Source: Trichococcus sp. K1Tr
GTDB lineage: Bacteria > Bacillota > Bacilli > Lactobacillales > Aerococcaceae
NCBI RefSeq assembly: GCF_028309625.1
Contig: NZ_JAQMHR010000003.1
Location: 310,001-374,000 of the forward strand
DNA length: 64,000 nucleotides
Reading direction: 5' to 3'
Positions 1 to 9,150 of this stretch are shown here, piece after piece. The notes under the pieces are model-generated. The model worked only from the letters and a program-made list of their open reading frames with translations, ran no database searches and was not told the origin of the DNA. The first letter of the stretch is position 1; every line of letters begins with the position of its first letter. Position numbers and translations under genes: made by a program.

Positions 1-286
1 CAGCTCCGGTGAGCGCTCTGCTCACCGGAGCACACCGGTAAAAATCGGACTTACCCCCGAGGAATGTGCCCTCATCGGAGCTGGCAAACAAAAATGCATC
101 CTGAACTTCGGCGAAGCCTTCGTTCGCCGGAGAAGAATGGTACAGATCCTGATTTTAGAGAGCAAGCTCAAAAAAGTCATCGGATACCAACGACGAAAAG
201 GGCTGGACAAGCCCACCAGCCTCTTTGTGCATCCGAACATAATGTGCGTAAACGCATTCTGTCCCGATTTTTCAGCGTTTTTTTGG
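1..286. repeat. Gene-free edge with CTCCGG/CCGGAG hairpins
   Basis: No convincing gene is seen here. Two members of the CTCCGG...CCGGAG hairpin family lie at 4-30 (stem CTCCGGTGAGC with GCTCACCGGAG) and about 104-131. The same family recurs at 11.7-12.05, 33.87-34.03 and 58.93-59.19 kb. Short open frames through this stretch on both strands have no recognisable domain and are not called. Confidence 0.6.
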
Positions 287-1000
287 TCATTCAATATAGA
301 CAGCCTGATTGCCGAATTGCTCCCAAGAGGCAATGAAACTACTTTTTTCTACAGGTTGATTCTTTTTGCCGTACGGGTCATTTACGTAAAAATAGTTTTC
401 ATCATAGCCAACGACTACAACACTATGCTCATTATAGCTGATACTGACTTCACCGGTTGGAGTTTGCCATACCTCCATATCATCGACTGGGGCATAGCTT
501 GTACTAGTGATTGTCCAGACTGGGTATCCTTGGTTCAAGGCATTAATCACAGCCTCAAATGGGCTGCCGGTGATATCCTTTATGCGATCTGATGACACGA
601 AATTAGCAGCTAAGACAGCTATCGGCCCATGGTAGACACTAAAGCCAGAATTATAACCGGTAATATCACCTACGAAAGCATCGTTTGGGTTGCCACGCAG
701 GCCGTTTTCATAAATAATCGGAACAGAAGGGAGCCAAGCAGCAACATCATTTTTTGATATCGAAACGTTGTTGTACTGCAGTATCATTGTAAGCGATGTT
801 ACCTCGCAACCGTTATATAAAACGGGATAATCCATTTGGTTCAATAAAGGGACATCCAGTAATACTTCTTTTGGTGCTTCTGCTACAGCTGCCTGATTAT
901 CCAAAACAGATGCGCTTTCGGGGGGGGCAAGCCTGATCGATAATGTACTGACGATAAAAGTTATCAGTAAACATCTTTTGAGAAGCGTTCGTCTCCGCAT
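287..1000 (-). CDS. Exported C39-like (papain-fold) peptidase
   Basis: 237-residue protein with a basic N-terminus (MRRRTLLKR) and a hydrophobic stretch at about residues 8-25, which reads as a signal peptide or anchor. The mature part has the pattern of the Peptidase_C39_2 family: a Cys in 'YNGCEVTSL', a His in 'NEHSVVVVGYD' and an Asp in 'YFYVNDPYG', in the order of a Cys-His-Asp/Asn catalytic triad. The start at 1000 is chosen over one 12 codons upstream because TAAGGAGG sits just before it. The family comprises extracellular peptidases or peptidase-like proteins of Gram-positive bacteria; the substrate is unknown. It is transcribed alone, away from the LacI gene that follows. Confidence 0.72.
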   Translation of the reverse strand: MRRRTLLKRCLLITFIVSTLSIRLAPPESASVLDNQAAVAEAPKEVLLDVPLLNQMDYPVLYNGCEVTSLTMILQYNNVSISKNDVAAWLPSVPIIYENGLRGNPNDAFVGDITGYNSGFSVYHGPIAVLAANFVSSDRIKDITGSPFEAVINALNQGYPVWTITSTSYAPVDDMEVWQTPTGEVSISYNEHSVVVVGYDENYFYVNDPYGKKNQPVEKSSFIASWEQFGNQAVYIE

Positions 1001-1291
1001 AATTAGCCTCCTTAGAGTAGTGATCCATGTAAACAAGTACGAATAAACGGTTCGTAAAATGCTGATATAATAGCCTATAAACCAAAAATTAGAAATACCT
1101 GTATAATAGTCGGCTGAAATCGAATAATGTTAACCCATTCTCCCGAAAAAATCGCTAAAGTAATAGAATGGAATGAAGCATTGCACGATCCATGAGAAAG
1201 GGATGCTCCAAAGTGCAGCTATACTTATTTTGTTGACTCTGCTATCATGATAATTAGATTGTAAGTGTATACAGGAAAGGAGGTGTTTCAA

Positions 1292-2275
1292 TTGGGAACA
1301 ATGAAAGACGTAGCTGCTTTAGCGAAAGTTGGTGTCGGTACGGTATCGCGTGTGCTGAACAATTCCGGAGCTGTAAAAGAATCGACCCGCCGAAAAGTGG
1401 AAGCGGCGATGAAAGAACTGAATTATATCCCGAATGCCTATGCACGCGGCCTGAAGATGAACAAGACACACACGATCGCATTGATCATTCCGACAATCTG
1501 GCATCCGTTTTTCTCGGAATTCGCCTATTATGTGGAGCGAAATTTGTCTGAACATAAATACAAGCTGCTGTTGTGCAACTCTGATGTCAGCAATGACAAG
1601 GAACTGGAATATATTCAGATGGTTCAAGAAAATAAAGTGGACGGCATCATCGGCATCACCTATTCGGATTTGGATAATTTTGTCTCGTCGCATTTGCCTT
1701 TCGTCACCATTGACCGTCATTTCAAGGAAGAAACGGTTTGTGTCACCTCGGACAACTTTCATGCAGGTGAATTAGCAGTAGAAAAGCTGGTTGAGAAGGG
1801 TTGTAGAAAACTCGGGTATATCGGAACCCATTCACGCTTTCCGAGCGAGACGACAAAAAGAAGAGTGGGCTTCGAAGAGCAAGCTGAGCTGATGGGAATG
1901 CCTTATGCTATCTACGATGGGGAAGACCCTGTTGTGGAATTCAAGCAGGAGATACGAACTTTTCTCGAAGAAAATCCGGATGTGGATGGCGTATTTGCCC
2001 ACACAGATTTTATTGCTTTGGACATACTGGAAGTTTTGGAGGAAATGAATCGCAAAGTGCCGGAAGAGGTGCAGATCATCGGGTGCGATGGCATCAAGAT
2101 GGAAGCAGGGCGCAAACAGATCGTATCTACAATCCGACAGCCTGTGGATTTGATGGCCAAAGCCGCAGTCGAAAAAATCATCCAAGTGATCGATGGCGAA
2201 CCCGTCAAAACGAAGATCACTTTGCCAGTCCATTACGTAGAAGGACCGACGACGAAAAATGAAATTTTAAAATAA
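1292..2275 (+). CDS. LacI-family regulator of the fructoside operon
   Basis: 327 residues: an N-terminal LacI helix-turn-helix (KDVAALAKVGVGTVSRVLNN) followed by a periplasmic-binding-protein-like effector domain. A TTG start at 1292 is preferred because AAAGGAGGTG ends seven bases before it; the ATG at 1301 and a GTG at 1265 are less well placed. It lies directly upstream of the ABC importer/GH32/fructokinase genes. The intergenic region carries three copies of a GTGGAAACGTTTCAA element, so it most likely represses that operon until a sucrose- or fructan-derived inducer binds. The effector is inferred from context only. Confidence 0.82.
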   Translation: MGTMKDVAALAKVGVGTVSRVLNNSGAVKESTRRKVEAAMKELNYIPNAYARGLKMNKTHTIALIIPTIWHPFFSEFAYYVERNLSEHKYKLLLCNSDVSNDKELEYIQMVQENKVDGIIGITYSDLDNFVSSHLPFVTIDRHFKEETVCVTSDNFHAGELAVEKLVEKGCRKLGYIGTHSRFPSETTKRRVGFEEQAELMGMPYAIYDGEDPVVEFKQEIRTFLEENPDVDGVFAHTDFIALDILEVLEEMNRKVPEEVQIIGCDGIKMEAGRKQIVSTIRQPVDLMAKAAVEKIIQVIDGEPVKTKITLPVHYVEGPTTKNEILK

Positions 2276-2288
2276 TATGTTTTTGGTA

Positions 2289-2317
2289 TTGACAGAAAAC
2301 GGTTACTGAATTATTAT
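2289..2317 (+). promoter_or_regulatory. Promoter of the fructoside ABC operon
   Basis: TTGACA at 2289-2294 and TATTAT at 2312-2317 are separated by exactly 17 bp, a near-consensus sigma-A promoter. It lies 3' of the LacI gene and upstream of the three operator copies. Confidence 0.75.
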
Positions 2318-2342
2318 ATGTTTAAATCAAAAACATATTTTT

Positions 2343-2551
2343 TTGAAGCAAAGTGGAAACGTTTCAATTATCGAATAAACGTTTCCCTATTTTTGAAATC
2401 GCGGGCAGTTTGATGATCGATCAACCGCACCGATTTCAAAAGTAGTGTGCCGATTCTTCAGAAACTATTTTTTTGAACTAAAGTGGAAACGTTTCAATTA
2501 TCGAAAAAGAACCTTTCCACATTTTTTTGAAGCAAAGTGGAAACGTTTCAA
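2343..2551 (+). promoter_or_regulatory. Three LacI-type operator repeats
   Basis: GTGGAAACGTTTCAA occurs at 2353-2367, 2483-2497 and 2537-2551, each preceded by a T-rich TTTTTTGAA-like run. The core GAAACGTTTC is a perfect palindrome. A further AAACGTTTCCC half-like copy is at about 2377-2387. They lie downstream of the promoter, and the last ends just before the ribosome binding site, so bound repressor would block elongation. They could also be read as degenerate CcpA sites. Confidence 0.7.
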
Positions 2552-2578
2552 TTTCCAAAAGGAGGAGTCAGATCAGTC

Positions 2579-3520
2579 ATGAAAAAAAGCCAGAAAAGCA
2601 AGCCGAAAAGAATCACACAGTCCAAATGGGAATTCATCAAACAGCACCGAATGCTCTACTATATGCTGTTTCCGGGACTGTTACTCACGCTGGTATTTAA
2701 GTATTTCCCGATGTACGGCATTCTCTTGGCTTTCAAGGATTACAACCCGCTGCGTGGGATCATGGGAAGCGAATGGGTGGGAGTGGGAAATTTCGTACAG
2801 TTCATCGACTCACCGAACTTCTCCGTGTTATTGGAGAATACGCTCAAAATTAGTATTTACGGACTGATCTTGGGATTCTTTCCACCCATCCTCTTAGCAT
2901 TATCTTTGAACCATCTGATCAGCACAAAATGGAAGAAGCGATTCCAACTGATCCTGTACGCGCCGAACTTCATTTCCTTGGTCATCGTCGTGGGGATGTT
3001 GTTCATGTTTCTGGCCGCGGATGGCCCGATCAACGGATTAATTGAAACCATCACCGGTTCGCGGATCACGTTCATGACGGATCCGAATTATTTCCGGACT
3101 TTGTATATCCTATCCGGTATTTGGCAAGGCATGGGCTGGGCATCGGTTCTCTACACAGCAACTTTGGCTAACGTGAGCCAAGATCTGATCGATGCGGCCC
3201 ACATGGACGGCGCCAATATCTTGTACCGCATCTGGTACATTGATCTTCCGGCGTTGCGCCCGATCATGGTCATTCAGTTCATCCTTTCTGTCGGGGGGAT
3301 CATGAACGTAGGTTATGAGAAAGCTTTCCTGATGCAGACATCGATGAACCTGCCTGTTTCGGAGATCATCTCGACCTACGTCTACAAAGTCGGTCTGCAG
3401 ATGGGCGATTATGGCTACTCTACTGCCGTTGGGCTATTCAATACAGTCATTAACATCATCTTGTTGCTTACTGTAAATGCAGTCGCGAACAAGGTCGGCA
3501 GTGAAGATGCCGCATTATAG
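2579..3520 (+). CDS. lplB: Sugar ABC transporter permease, LplB/UgpA type
   Basis: 313-residue inner-membrane permease with about six hydrophobic segments and the EAA-like loop around 'DAAHMDGANILYRIWYIDLP', where the transporter ATPase docks. The N-terminus is basic and cytoplasmic. AAGGAGG precedes the ATG at 2579. It is the first gene of an operon with a second permease, a binding lipoprotein, a GH32 enzyme and a fructokinase. The LplBC/YtcP branch usually imports oligosaccharides and uses a shared MsmX-like ATPase encoded elsewhere; none is present here. Confidence 0.85.
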   Translation: MKKSQKSKPKRITQSKWEFIKQHRMLYYMLFPGLLLTLVFKYFPMYGILLAFKDYNPLRGIMGSEWVGVGNFVQFIDSPNFSVLLENTLKISIYGLILGFFPPILLALSLNHLISTKWKKRFQLILYAPNFISLVIVVGMLFMFLAADGPINGLIETITGSRITFMTDPNYFRTLYILSGIWQGMGWASVLYTATLANVSQDLIDAAHMDGANILYRIWYIDLPALRPIMVIQFILSVGGIMNVGYEKAFLMQTSMNLPVSEIISTYVYKVGLQMGDYGYSTAVGLFNTVINIILLLTVNAVANKVGSEDAAL

Positions 3521-3534
3521 AAAGGAGGATAAAC

Positions 3535-4416
3535 ATGATAACCTTAACAAAATTTGATCGTCGCATTCTGTTTCTGAACCGCATCCTGATAGGTTTCTTG
3601 ATACTGGTTACCTTATCGCCCTTGCTATATGTGCTCATCGCCTCCTTCATGGATCCGTTCGTTCTTCGTTCACAAGGGTTGAGCCTTAATCCTGCCAATT
3701 GGAGCGTGGAAGGTTATAAACGGGTGCTGCAAGACCCCGCAATCGTTCGAGGTTTCTTGAATTCCATCTTTTATTCAACCGCATACAGTGCCATTACAGT
3801 AGGCGTTTCGATCCTCACGGCCTATCCGCTTTCGAAGAAGAAGCTGATAGGGAAAAGACCCATCACGATTTTCTTGATCATCACCATGTTCATCGGGGGC
3901 GGATTGGTTCCGACGTATTTGTTGGTGAAAAACTTGGGCATGCTGAATACGGTCTGGGCGATCATCTTACCCGGCTCGATAAATATCTGGAACATCATCC
4001 TGGCGCGGACGTACTTCCAACAACTGCCTACCGAGCTGGAAGAGGCTGCCATCATCGATGGCGCAAATGAACTGCAGATATTCTTCAAAATCATGCTGCC
4101 GCTAGCGAAACCGATCATTTTCGTGCTGTTCCTCTATGCTTTTGTCGGCCAGTGGAACTCATACTTCGACGCCATGATTTACCTGAACGATGCAGACCTG
4201 CAGCCGCTACAAATAGTGCTGCGAAAAATACTGATCCAAAATCAACCGCAACAAGACATGATCGGATCCGCCACCCAGATGGCAGAAATGGCTCAGTTGG
4301 CCGAACTGATCAAATATTCGACGATCGTCATCTCCAGCTTGCCGCTTCTGGTCATGTATCCATTCTTCCAGAAGTACTTCGATAAAGGGATGATGGCAGG
4401 TTCACTCAAAGGCTAG
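3535..4416 (+). CDS. lplC: Sugar ABC transporter permease, LplC/YtcP type
   Basis: 293 residues, second permease of the importer, with about six membrane segments and the EAA loop in 'ELEEAAIIDGANELQIFF'. GAAAGGAGG precedes the ATG, 14 bases after the stop of the first permease. It pairs with that permease to form the channel. The C-terminal 'FFQKYFDKGMMAGSLKG' is typical of this branch. Confidence 0.85.
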   Translation: MITLTKFDRRILFLNRILIGFLILVTLSPLLYVLIASFMDPFVLRSQGLSLNPANWSVEGYKRVLQDPAIVRGFLNSIFYSTAYSAITVGVSILTAYPLSKKKLIGKRPITIFLIITMFIGGGLVPTYLLVKNLGMLNTVWAIILPGSINIWNIILARTYFQQLPTELEEAAIIDGANELQIFFKIMLPLAKPIIFVLFLYAFVGQWNSYFDAMIYLNDADLQPLQIVLRKILIQNQPQQDMIGSATQMAEMAQLAELIKYSTIVISSLPLLVMYPFFQKYFDKGMMAGSLKG

Positions 4417-4462
4417 GCAACACGCAATACAAAATAAAAACAAAATAAAGGAGAAATACAAA

Positions 4463-6076
4463 ATGAGAGTAAAATACTTTGGCACGGCACTATTATCCAC
4501 AGCAACAGTCCTGACTTTAGCAGCATGCGGTTCATCCGGCGGGGCCTCTTCTCCGGACTACGAATTGACGGACGTCTCATTCCCGTTGGAGGAAACAGTG
4601 ACCTTGAAGATGTCCACTTCCAGTTCGCCGTTGGCACCGGCCGATCCGAATGAAAAGCTGATCTTCCAGCGTTTGGAAGAGCAATCGGGCGTGCAAGTCG
4701 AATGGAAAAACTATTCTTCGGATTACATAGAAAAAAGAAATCTGGACATTTCCAGCGGCGACTTGCCTGATGCCATGTGGAATGCCGGCGCCAGCGACTA
4801 CGATCTGCTTTCCTGGGCGGAAGACGGCATCATCATTCCCTTGGAAGACCTGATCAATGAACATATGCCGAACTTCAAAAAAGTATTGGACGAAAATCCG
4901 GAATATTTGGCCATGATCACAGCACCGGACGGCCATATCTACTCACTGCCGTGGATTGAAGAATTGGGCCAGGACAAAGAATCCATCCATACCGTGAACG
5001 ATATTCCATGGATCAATGTCGATTGGCTGGAAACGTTAGGCTTGGAGATGCCGCAAACAACGGAAGAATTGATGGTTGTATTGGAAGCGTTCAAAACCCA
5101 AGACCCGAACGGCAATGGTAAAGCGGATGAAATCCCGATGTCCTTCATCAACGACGGCGGAAACGAAGACATGAAGTTCCTCTTCGGCGCATTTGGCATC
5201 GGCGACAACGATGATCACCTGGTAGTCAATGAAGACAGCACAATCGACTTCACTGCCGATAATGAAGAATTTAAAAACGGCGTTGCTTATTTCAATGATC
5301 TGTACAATAAAAAACTGATCGATGTGGAAGCTTTTGAACAGGATTGGAATGCCTACGTGGCGAAAGGGAAAGAGCAACTGTTCGGCGTGTATTTCACATG
5401 GGATAAAGCCAATGTCTCCGGATCGAACGATTCCTACGAGCCGCTTCCGGCACTGGCTGGTCCAAGCGGAGAAAAACATGTGACGCGCACGAACGGCTTC
5501 GGTTTCAGCCGTGACCGTTTCGTCATCACAAGTGCCAACAAAAATCTGGAATTGACTGCCAAATGGGCCGATCAAATGTACGTGCCGATTCAATCCGTTC
5601 AGAACAACTGGGGAACCTACGGAGACGAGACACAACAGAATATCTTTGAGTTCGTAGAAGCAACCAACTCGCTGAAGCACCTGCCTTTGGAAGGCACTGC
5701 ACCAGGTGAATTGCGCCAAAAAACTGAAGCAGGCGGACCGCTGGCTATCTTGGACGAGTACTATGGAACTGTGACGACAATGCCGGATGATGCGCAATGG
5801 CGTTTGGACATCTACAAAGATACTTACTTGGCTGACGTGCACAATCAATTCAATTATCCACGCGTATTCTTGTCATTGGAACAGGCAGACCGGATCGCTC
5901 AGATTGAAGCGGATTTGATGCCGTTCGTCAACAGAAAACGTGCTGAATGGATCGCAAACGGGAAAATCGCCGAAGAATGGGATGCCTACGTAGAGGAATT
6001 GAACCGTTTAGGACTGGAAGAATGGATGCAAATCAAACAAGATGCCTATGATACATACCTGTCAAACAATAAATAA
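4463..6076 (+). CDS. lplA: Solute-binding lipoprotein of the fructoside importer
   Basis: 537 residues, a long binding protein of the LplA/YtcQ type. The lipobox LTLAACG places the lipidated Cys at about residue 22. Downstream are an Asp-rich Ca-binding-like loop (DPNGNGKADE) and a domain typical of family 1 extracellular binding proteins. It captures the substrate outside the cell and delivers it to the two permeases encoded just upstream. The downstream GH32 enzyme and fructokinase suggest a sucrose- or fructo-oligosaccharide-like ligand. Ligand identity is inferred from neighbours, not from binding residues. Confidence 0.85.
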   Translation: MRVKYFGTALLSTATVLTLAACGSSGGASSPDYELTDVSFPLEETVTLKMSTSSSPLAPADPNEKLIFQRLEEQSGVQVEWKNYSSDYIEKRNLDISSGDLPDAMWNAGASDYDLLSWAEDGIIIPLEDLINEHMPNFKKVLDENPEYLAMITAPDGHIYSLPWIEELGQDKESIHTVNDIPWINVDWLETLGLEMPQTTEELMVVLEAFKTQDPNGNGKADEIPMSFINDGGNEDMKFLFGAFGIGDNDDHLVVNEDSTIDFTADNEEFKNGVAYFNDLYNKKLIDVEAFEQDWNAYVAKGKEQLFGVYFTWDKANVSGSNDSYEPLPALAGPSGEKHVTRTNGFGFSRDRFVITSANKNLELTAKWADQMYVPIQSVQNNWGTYGDETQQNIFEFVEATNSLKHLPLEGTAPGELRQKTEAGGPLAILDEYYGTVTTMPDDAQWRLDIYKDTYLADVHNQFNYPRVFLSLEQADRIAQIEADLMPFVNRKRAEWIANGKIAEEWDAYVEELNRLGLEEWMQIKQDAYDTYLSNNK

Positions 6077-6105
6077 CAAGAAAGAACATAAATCAAATCC
6101 AAGAA

Positions 6106-7617
6106 ATGAGGGGTAGCGTGAACATCCAAAGTCAAGTGGCCTATTCAACAGATAGGGCCAACCGATACATAACAGAAAATAAGGAAACGGTGAATCCTCT
6201 TTACCGGAATCGCTATCATGCATCACCGCCAGTGGGATGGATGAACGATCCGAACGGCTTCGTCCAGTACCAAGGTGCGTACCACCTGTTTTATCAATTC
6301 CACCCGTATGATGCGAAATGGGGCCCGATGCATTGGGGCCACATGAAGTCGACGGACTTGATCCATTGGGAAGACTTGCCTGTCGCCTTGGCGCCTGATC
6401 AGGCGTATGACCGGTTCGGCTGTTTCTCAGGAAGCGCCATCGAACGGGACGGAAAACTATATCTGCTTTATACCGGTGTAACCGAAGCCGATGAAGAAGG
6501 CGTGCATCACCAGGTGCAGTGCCTGGCGGTGTCAGAGGATGGGCTGAATTTCGATAAAGTGCAGCAAAATCCGGTCATCCCGATCGCGGCCTTGCCGGAA
6601 GATGCTTCCCAGATCGATTTCCGGGATCCAAAAGTATTTGAAAACGAAGGCATGTACTACACGGTGATCGCGTCCAAGGCTTCCGACGAGACAGGGCAGA
6701 TTTTGCTTTATCAATCTGAAGACTTGGTGGAATGGGAGTTTGCCTCTGTCTTCCTGAAGGGGACCAAGGAACAAGGGATCATGTGGGAGTGCCCGGACTT
6801 CTTCCGCTTGAATGGGAAGGATTGCTTGATCTTCTCGCCGATGCAATGGCCGCAGGATGGCAATGACTATCAAAATTTGAATTCGTCGGTACTGGCTGTC
6901 GGCGAGGTGGATTGGACGACGAAGCAGTTCCGCCCGGAAAGTTACCAAGAATTGGATCACGGATTTGATTACTATGCTCCCCAAAGCCTGGAGGATGACA
7001 AAGGCAGAAGGATCTGCATCGGCTGGATGCAGATGTGGGGAAGAGATTTCCCGACTGATACGCTGGGCCACGGATGGACAGGCTCCATGACGATCCCGAG
7101 AGAACTGAAATGGGAAGATGGCAAGTTGAAGCAATTTCCGATTGGCATCGAAGCCAACAGTGACACTCAGGGAGAAAACAGCTGGATCATCACGCTGGAA
7201 GATGCCAAAGAAACGATCCCGGGCATCGATGGGGATTGCGGACTGCTGCAATTGAAAGTGGACATCTCCGAACTGGAAAAACTGTCCATCCTTCTCCGCG
7301 AAAACGAGAACGAAAGAACAATCGTGTCCTTCGACAAAGAAAAAAATGAATTAGGAATCGACCGATCCGCAAGCGGCATCGCGCTGAAAGGTGAAGAAGC
7401 GACACCTCCTGTCAGCCGCAAAGTCACGCTGAATGGCGAGAGATCCTATCTTGAACTCGCCATTTACTTGGATCGTTCGTCGGTTGAAGTGTTTGAAAGA
7501 AATGGCGAAGCGGTTATGACCGCGAACGTTTATCCTACCGAGGAAGCGACGGGCATTTCTTTTGAATGCAGCGGAAAAGCGGTGTTTGAGGAAGCGACTT
7601 TTACGCCCTTCATCTGA
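6106..7617 (+). CDS. Cytoplasmic GH32 beta-fructosidase
   Basis: About 503 residues, glycoside hydrolase family 32. The nucleophile motif WMNDPNG is at residues 45-51 (Asp48), the stabiliser motif FRDP has Asp173/174, and the acid/base motif WECPD has Glu228. A five-bladed propeller is followed by a C-terminal beta-sandwich. There is no signal peptide, so it splits imported sucrose, sucrose phosphate or fructo-oligosaccharides in the cytoplasm. Because uptake is by an ABC system, unphosphorylated substrates are more likely than for the PTS-linked GH32 at 40.4 kb. A GTG at 6118 behind GAGGGG is a credible alternative start. Confidence 0.88.
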   Translation: MRGSVNIQSQVAYSTDRANRYITENKETVNPLYRNRYHASPPVGWMNDPNGFVQYQGAYHLFYQFHPYDAKWGPMHWGHMKSTDLIHWEDLPVALAPDQAYDRFGCFSGSAIERDGKLYLLYTGVTEADEEGVHHQVQCLAVSEDGLNFDKVQQNPVIPIAALPEDASQIDFRDPKVFENEGMYYTVIASKASDETGQILLYQSEDLVEWEFASVFLKGTKEQGIMWECPDFFRLNGKDCLIFSPMQWPQDGNDYQNLNSSVLAVGEVDWTTKQFRPESYQELDHGFDYYAPQSLEDDKGRRICIGWMQMWGRDFPTDTLGHGWTGSMTIPRELKWEDGKLKQFPIGIEANSDTQGENSWIITLEDAKETIPGIDGDCGLLQLKVDISELEKLSILLRENENERTIVSFDKEKNELGIDRSASGIALKGEEATPPVSRKVTLNGERSYLELAIYLDRSSVEVFERNGEAVMTANVYPTEEATGISFECSGKAVFEEATFTPFI

Positions 7618-7666
7618 TTGGGAAATCGAATTTTTGAAAAAATTGCTGCAATGGGAAGGAGACGTT

Positions 7667-8620
7667 ATGCGGAGAGTTTATACGATTGGAGAAATACTGA
7701 TTGATTTTTTCCCGAGCGAAATCGGTGTGCCCTTGAAAGATGTCCATGGGTTTACTAAGCAACCGGGTGGTGCGCCGGCAAATGTGGCTGTGACGGTCAG
7801 CCGCTTGGGCGGAAAGGCGAGCTTCATCGGCAAAGTTGGTCAGGATGCATTCGGGGATTATCTGACAGATGTCCTCAAACAGAATCAGGTCGATATCCGT
7901 CACCTGTTCAGGACCGCCGAGGCAAACACGGCGCTGGCATTCGTGTCGCTCCAGGCGAACGGGGAACGCGAATTCAGTTTCTACCGCAATCCCAGCGCGG
8001 ACATGCTGTTGGACAAGGAAGAACTGAAAGAACTTGTTTTCAGCGCTGAAGACATTCTGCACTTTTGCTCGGTCGATCTGATTGAAGCCCCCGTAAAGTA
8101 TGCGCATCTTGCGGCTTTGGAGAAAATGAAGCAGGCAGGCGGGACGATTGTTTTTGACCCGAATGTCCGCTTGAATCTTTGGCCGAATCCGGAAATGCTG
8201 AAACAGACGATCCAAGAATTCCTCCCGTATGCGGACATCCTGAAAATCAGCGATGATGAATTGGCGTTCATAACGGGCAAGGATTCAGAAGAGGCTGGGC
8301 TAGCGGCATTGCTTAAGACGGAGCCAAAACTGTTGATCTATACAAAAGGGAAAAACGGAGCGGACTTGTACTTCAAAGGCGAGAAGGCCAGCGTTGAAGG
8401 GATCAGCGTCCAAGCGGTTGATACGACAGGGGCAGGTGACTCGTTCATCGGGTCCTTCCTCTATCAGATAGCGGGTAAGGCTGCTTGGGAAGACTGTAGT
8501 TTGGATGAAATACGCGAGATGGGCACGTTCGCCAACCGTGTAGCCGCATTGGTGACGACACGACCAGGCGGCATGCAATCCATCCCGTCACTGCAAGAAG
8601 TGTTGAACTTGGGAGATTAA
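7667..8620 (+). CDS. scrK: Fructokinase (PfkB family)
   Basis: 317 residues. PfkB/ribokinase signatures are visible: the N-terminal 'GGAPANVAVTVSRLGG' substrate/lid region and the C-terminal 'DTTGAGDSFIGSFLY' anion hole with the catalytic Asp. Start 7667 has GGAAGGAG before it; the longer frame back to 7562 overlaps the GH32 gene and has no site. It phosphorylates fructose released by the GH32 enzyme encoded just upstream, feeding glycolysis. Last gene of the operon, followed by a terminator. Confidence 0.88.
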   Translation: MRRVYTIGEILIDFFPSEIGVPLKDVHGFTKQPGGAPANVAVTVSRLGGKASFIGKVGQDAFGDYLTDVLKQNQVDIRHLFRTAEANTALAFVSLQANGEREFSFYRNPSADMLLDKEELKELVFSAEDILHFCSVDLIEAPVKYAHLAALEKMKQAGGTIVFDPNVRLNLWPNPEMLKQTIQEFLPYADILKISDDELAFITGKDSEEAGLAALLKTEPKLLIYTKGKNGADLYFKGEKASVEGISVQAVDTTGAGDSFIGSFLYQIAGKAAWEDCSLDEIREMGTFANRVAALVTTRPGGMQSIPSLQEVLNLGD

Positions 8621-8628
8621 ATCATCAA

Positions 8629-8669
8629 AAACAGGGCGGTATTCCTATATGGATAGCCCTGTTTTTTTG
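8629..8669 (+). terminator. Terminator after the fructoside operon
   Basis: Inverted repeat AACAGGGC...GCCCTGTT followed by a T run directly after the fructokinase stop codon. Confidence 0.85.
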
Positions 8670-8748
8670 CATGTTTAGTTGGTGCTTATGGGTACTTGAG
8701 TGTGTTTTTCATATCTGGATTCAGCCGGGGATGGCTTGGGTTGTTGCG

Positions 8749-9038
8749 TTGTCCGATAACCGAGAAGAATCGGACAACCCGGGCATGATCACAACGGAGG
8801 TTGTCCGATAACCGGGAAGAATCGGACAACGCGGGCATGATCACAACGGAGGTTGTCCGATAACCGGGAAGAATCGGACAACCCGGGCATGATCACAACG
8901 GAAGTTGTCCGATAACCGGGAAGAATCGGACAACCCGAGTCCAATCACAACGGAGGTTGTCCGATAACCGGGAAGAATCGGACAACCCGAGTCCAATCAC
9001 AACGGAGGTTGTCCGATAACCTGAAAAAACCGGACAAC
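8749..9038. repeat. 52-bp hairpin array 1 (six units)
   Basis: Units begin with TTGTCCGATAAC at 8749, 8801, 8853, 8905, 8957 and 9009, an exact 52-bp period. Each unit holds a hairpin, TTGTCCGAT and ATCGGACAA around an 11-nt loop, followed by a nearly constant linker that includes ATCACAACGGAGG. The last unit is degenerate. The array sits between the fructoside terminator and the ftsH terminator, so it is outside any gene. A second array of the same period is at 14.98-15.32 kb. Confidence 0.92.
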
Positions 9039-9055
9039 CAGAACATTTTGCGCTT

Positions 9056-9100
9056 CAAAAACAAAAAACAGTGTGGCTGAGACAGCTACACTGTTTTCTT
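9056..9100 (-). terminator. Terminator of the marR-ftsH operon
   Basis: AAAACAGTGT...ACACTGTTTT stem next to an A-rich run on the + strand, which is a T run when read from ftsH on the minus strand. Confidence 0.8.
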
Positions 9101-9150
9101 TTGCTAGCATACCGGCAGTTCTGATGGAACCGTGCCTATCATGTGAGCTA

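Noticed and set aside
137-592. 151-codon open frame at the left edge
   Set aside because: It overlaps the C39-like gene in antisense and lacks a ribosome site or recognisable domain.
8749-9038. CRISPR array candidate
   Set aside because: The regular spacing looks CRISPR-like, but the 'spacers' are almost identical to each other, and no cas gene is in the window. The same holds for 14976-15317.
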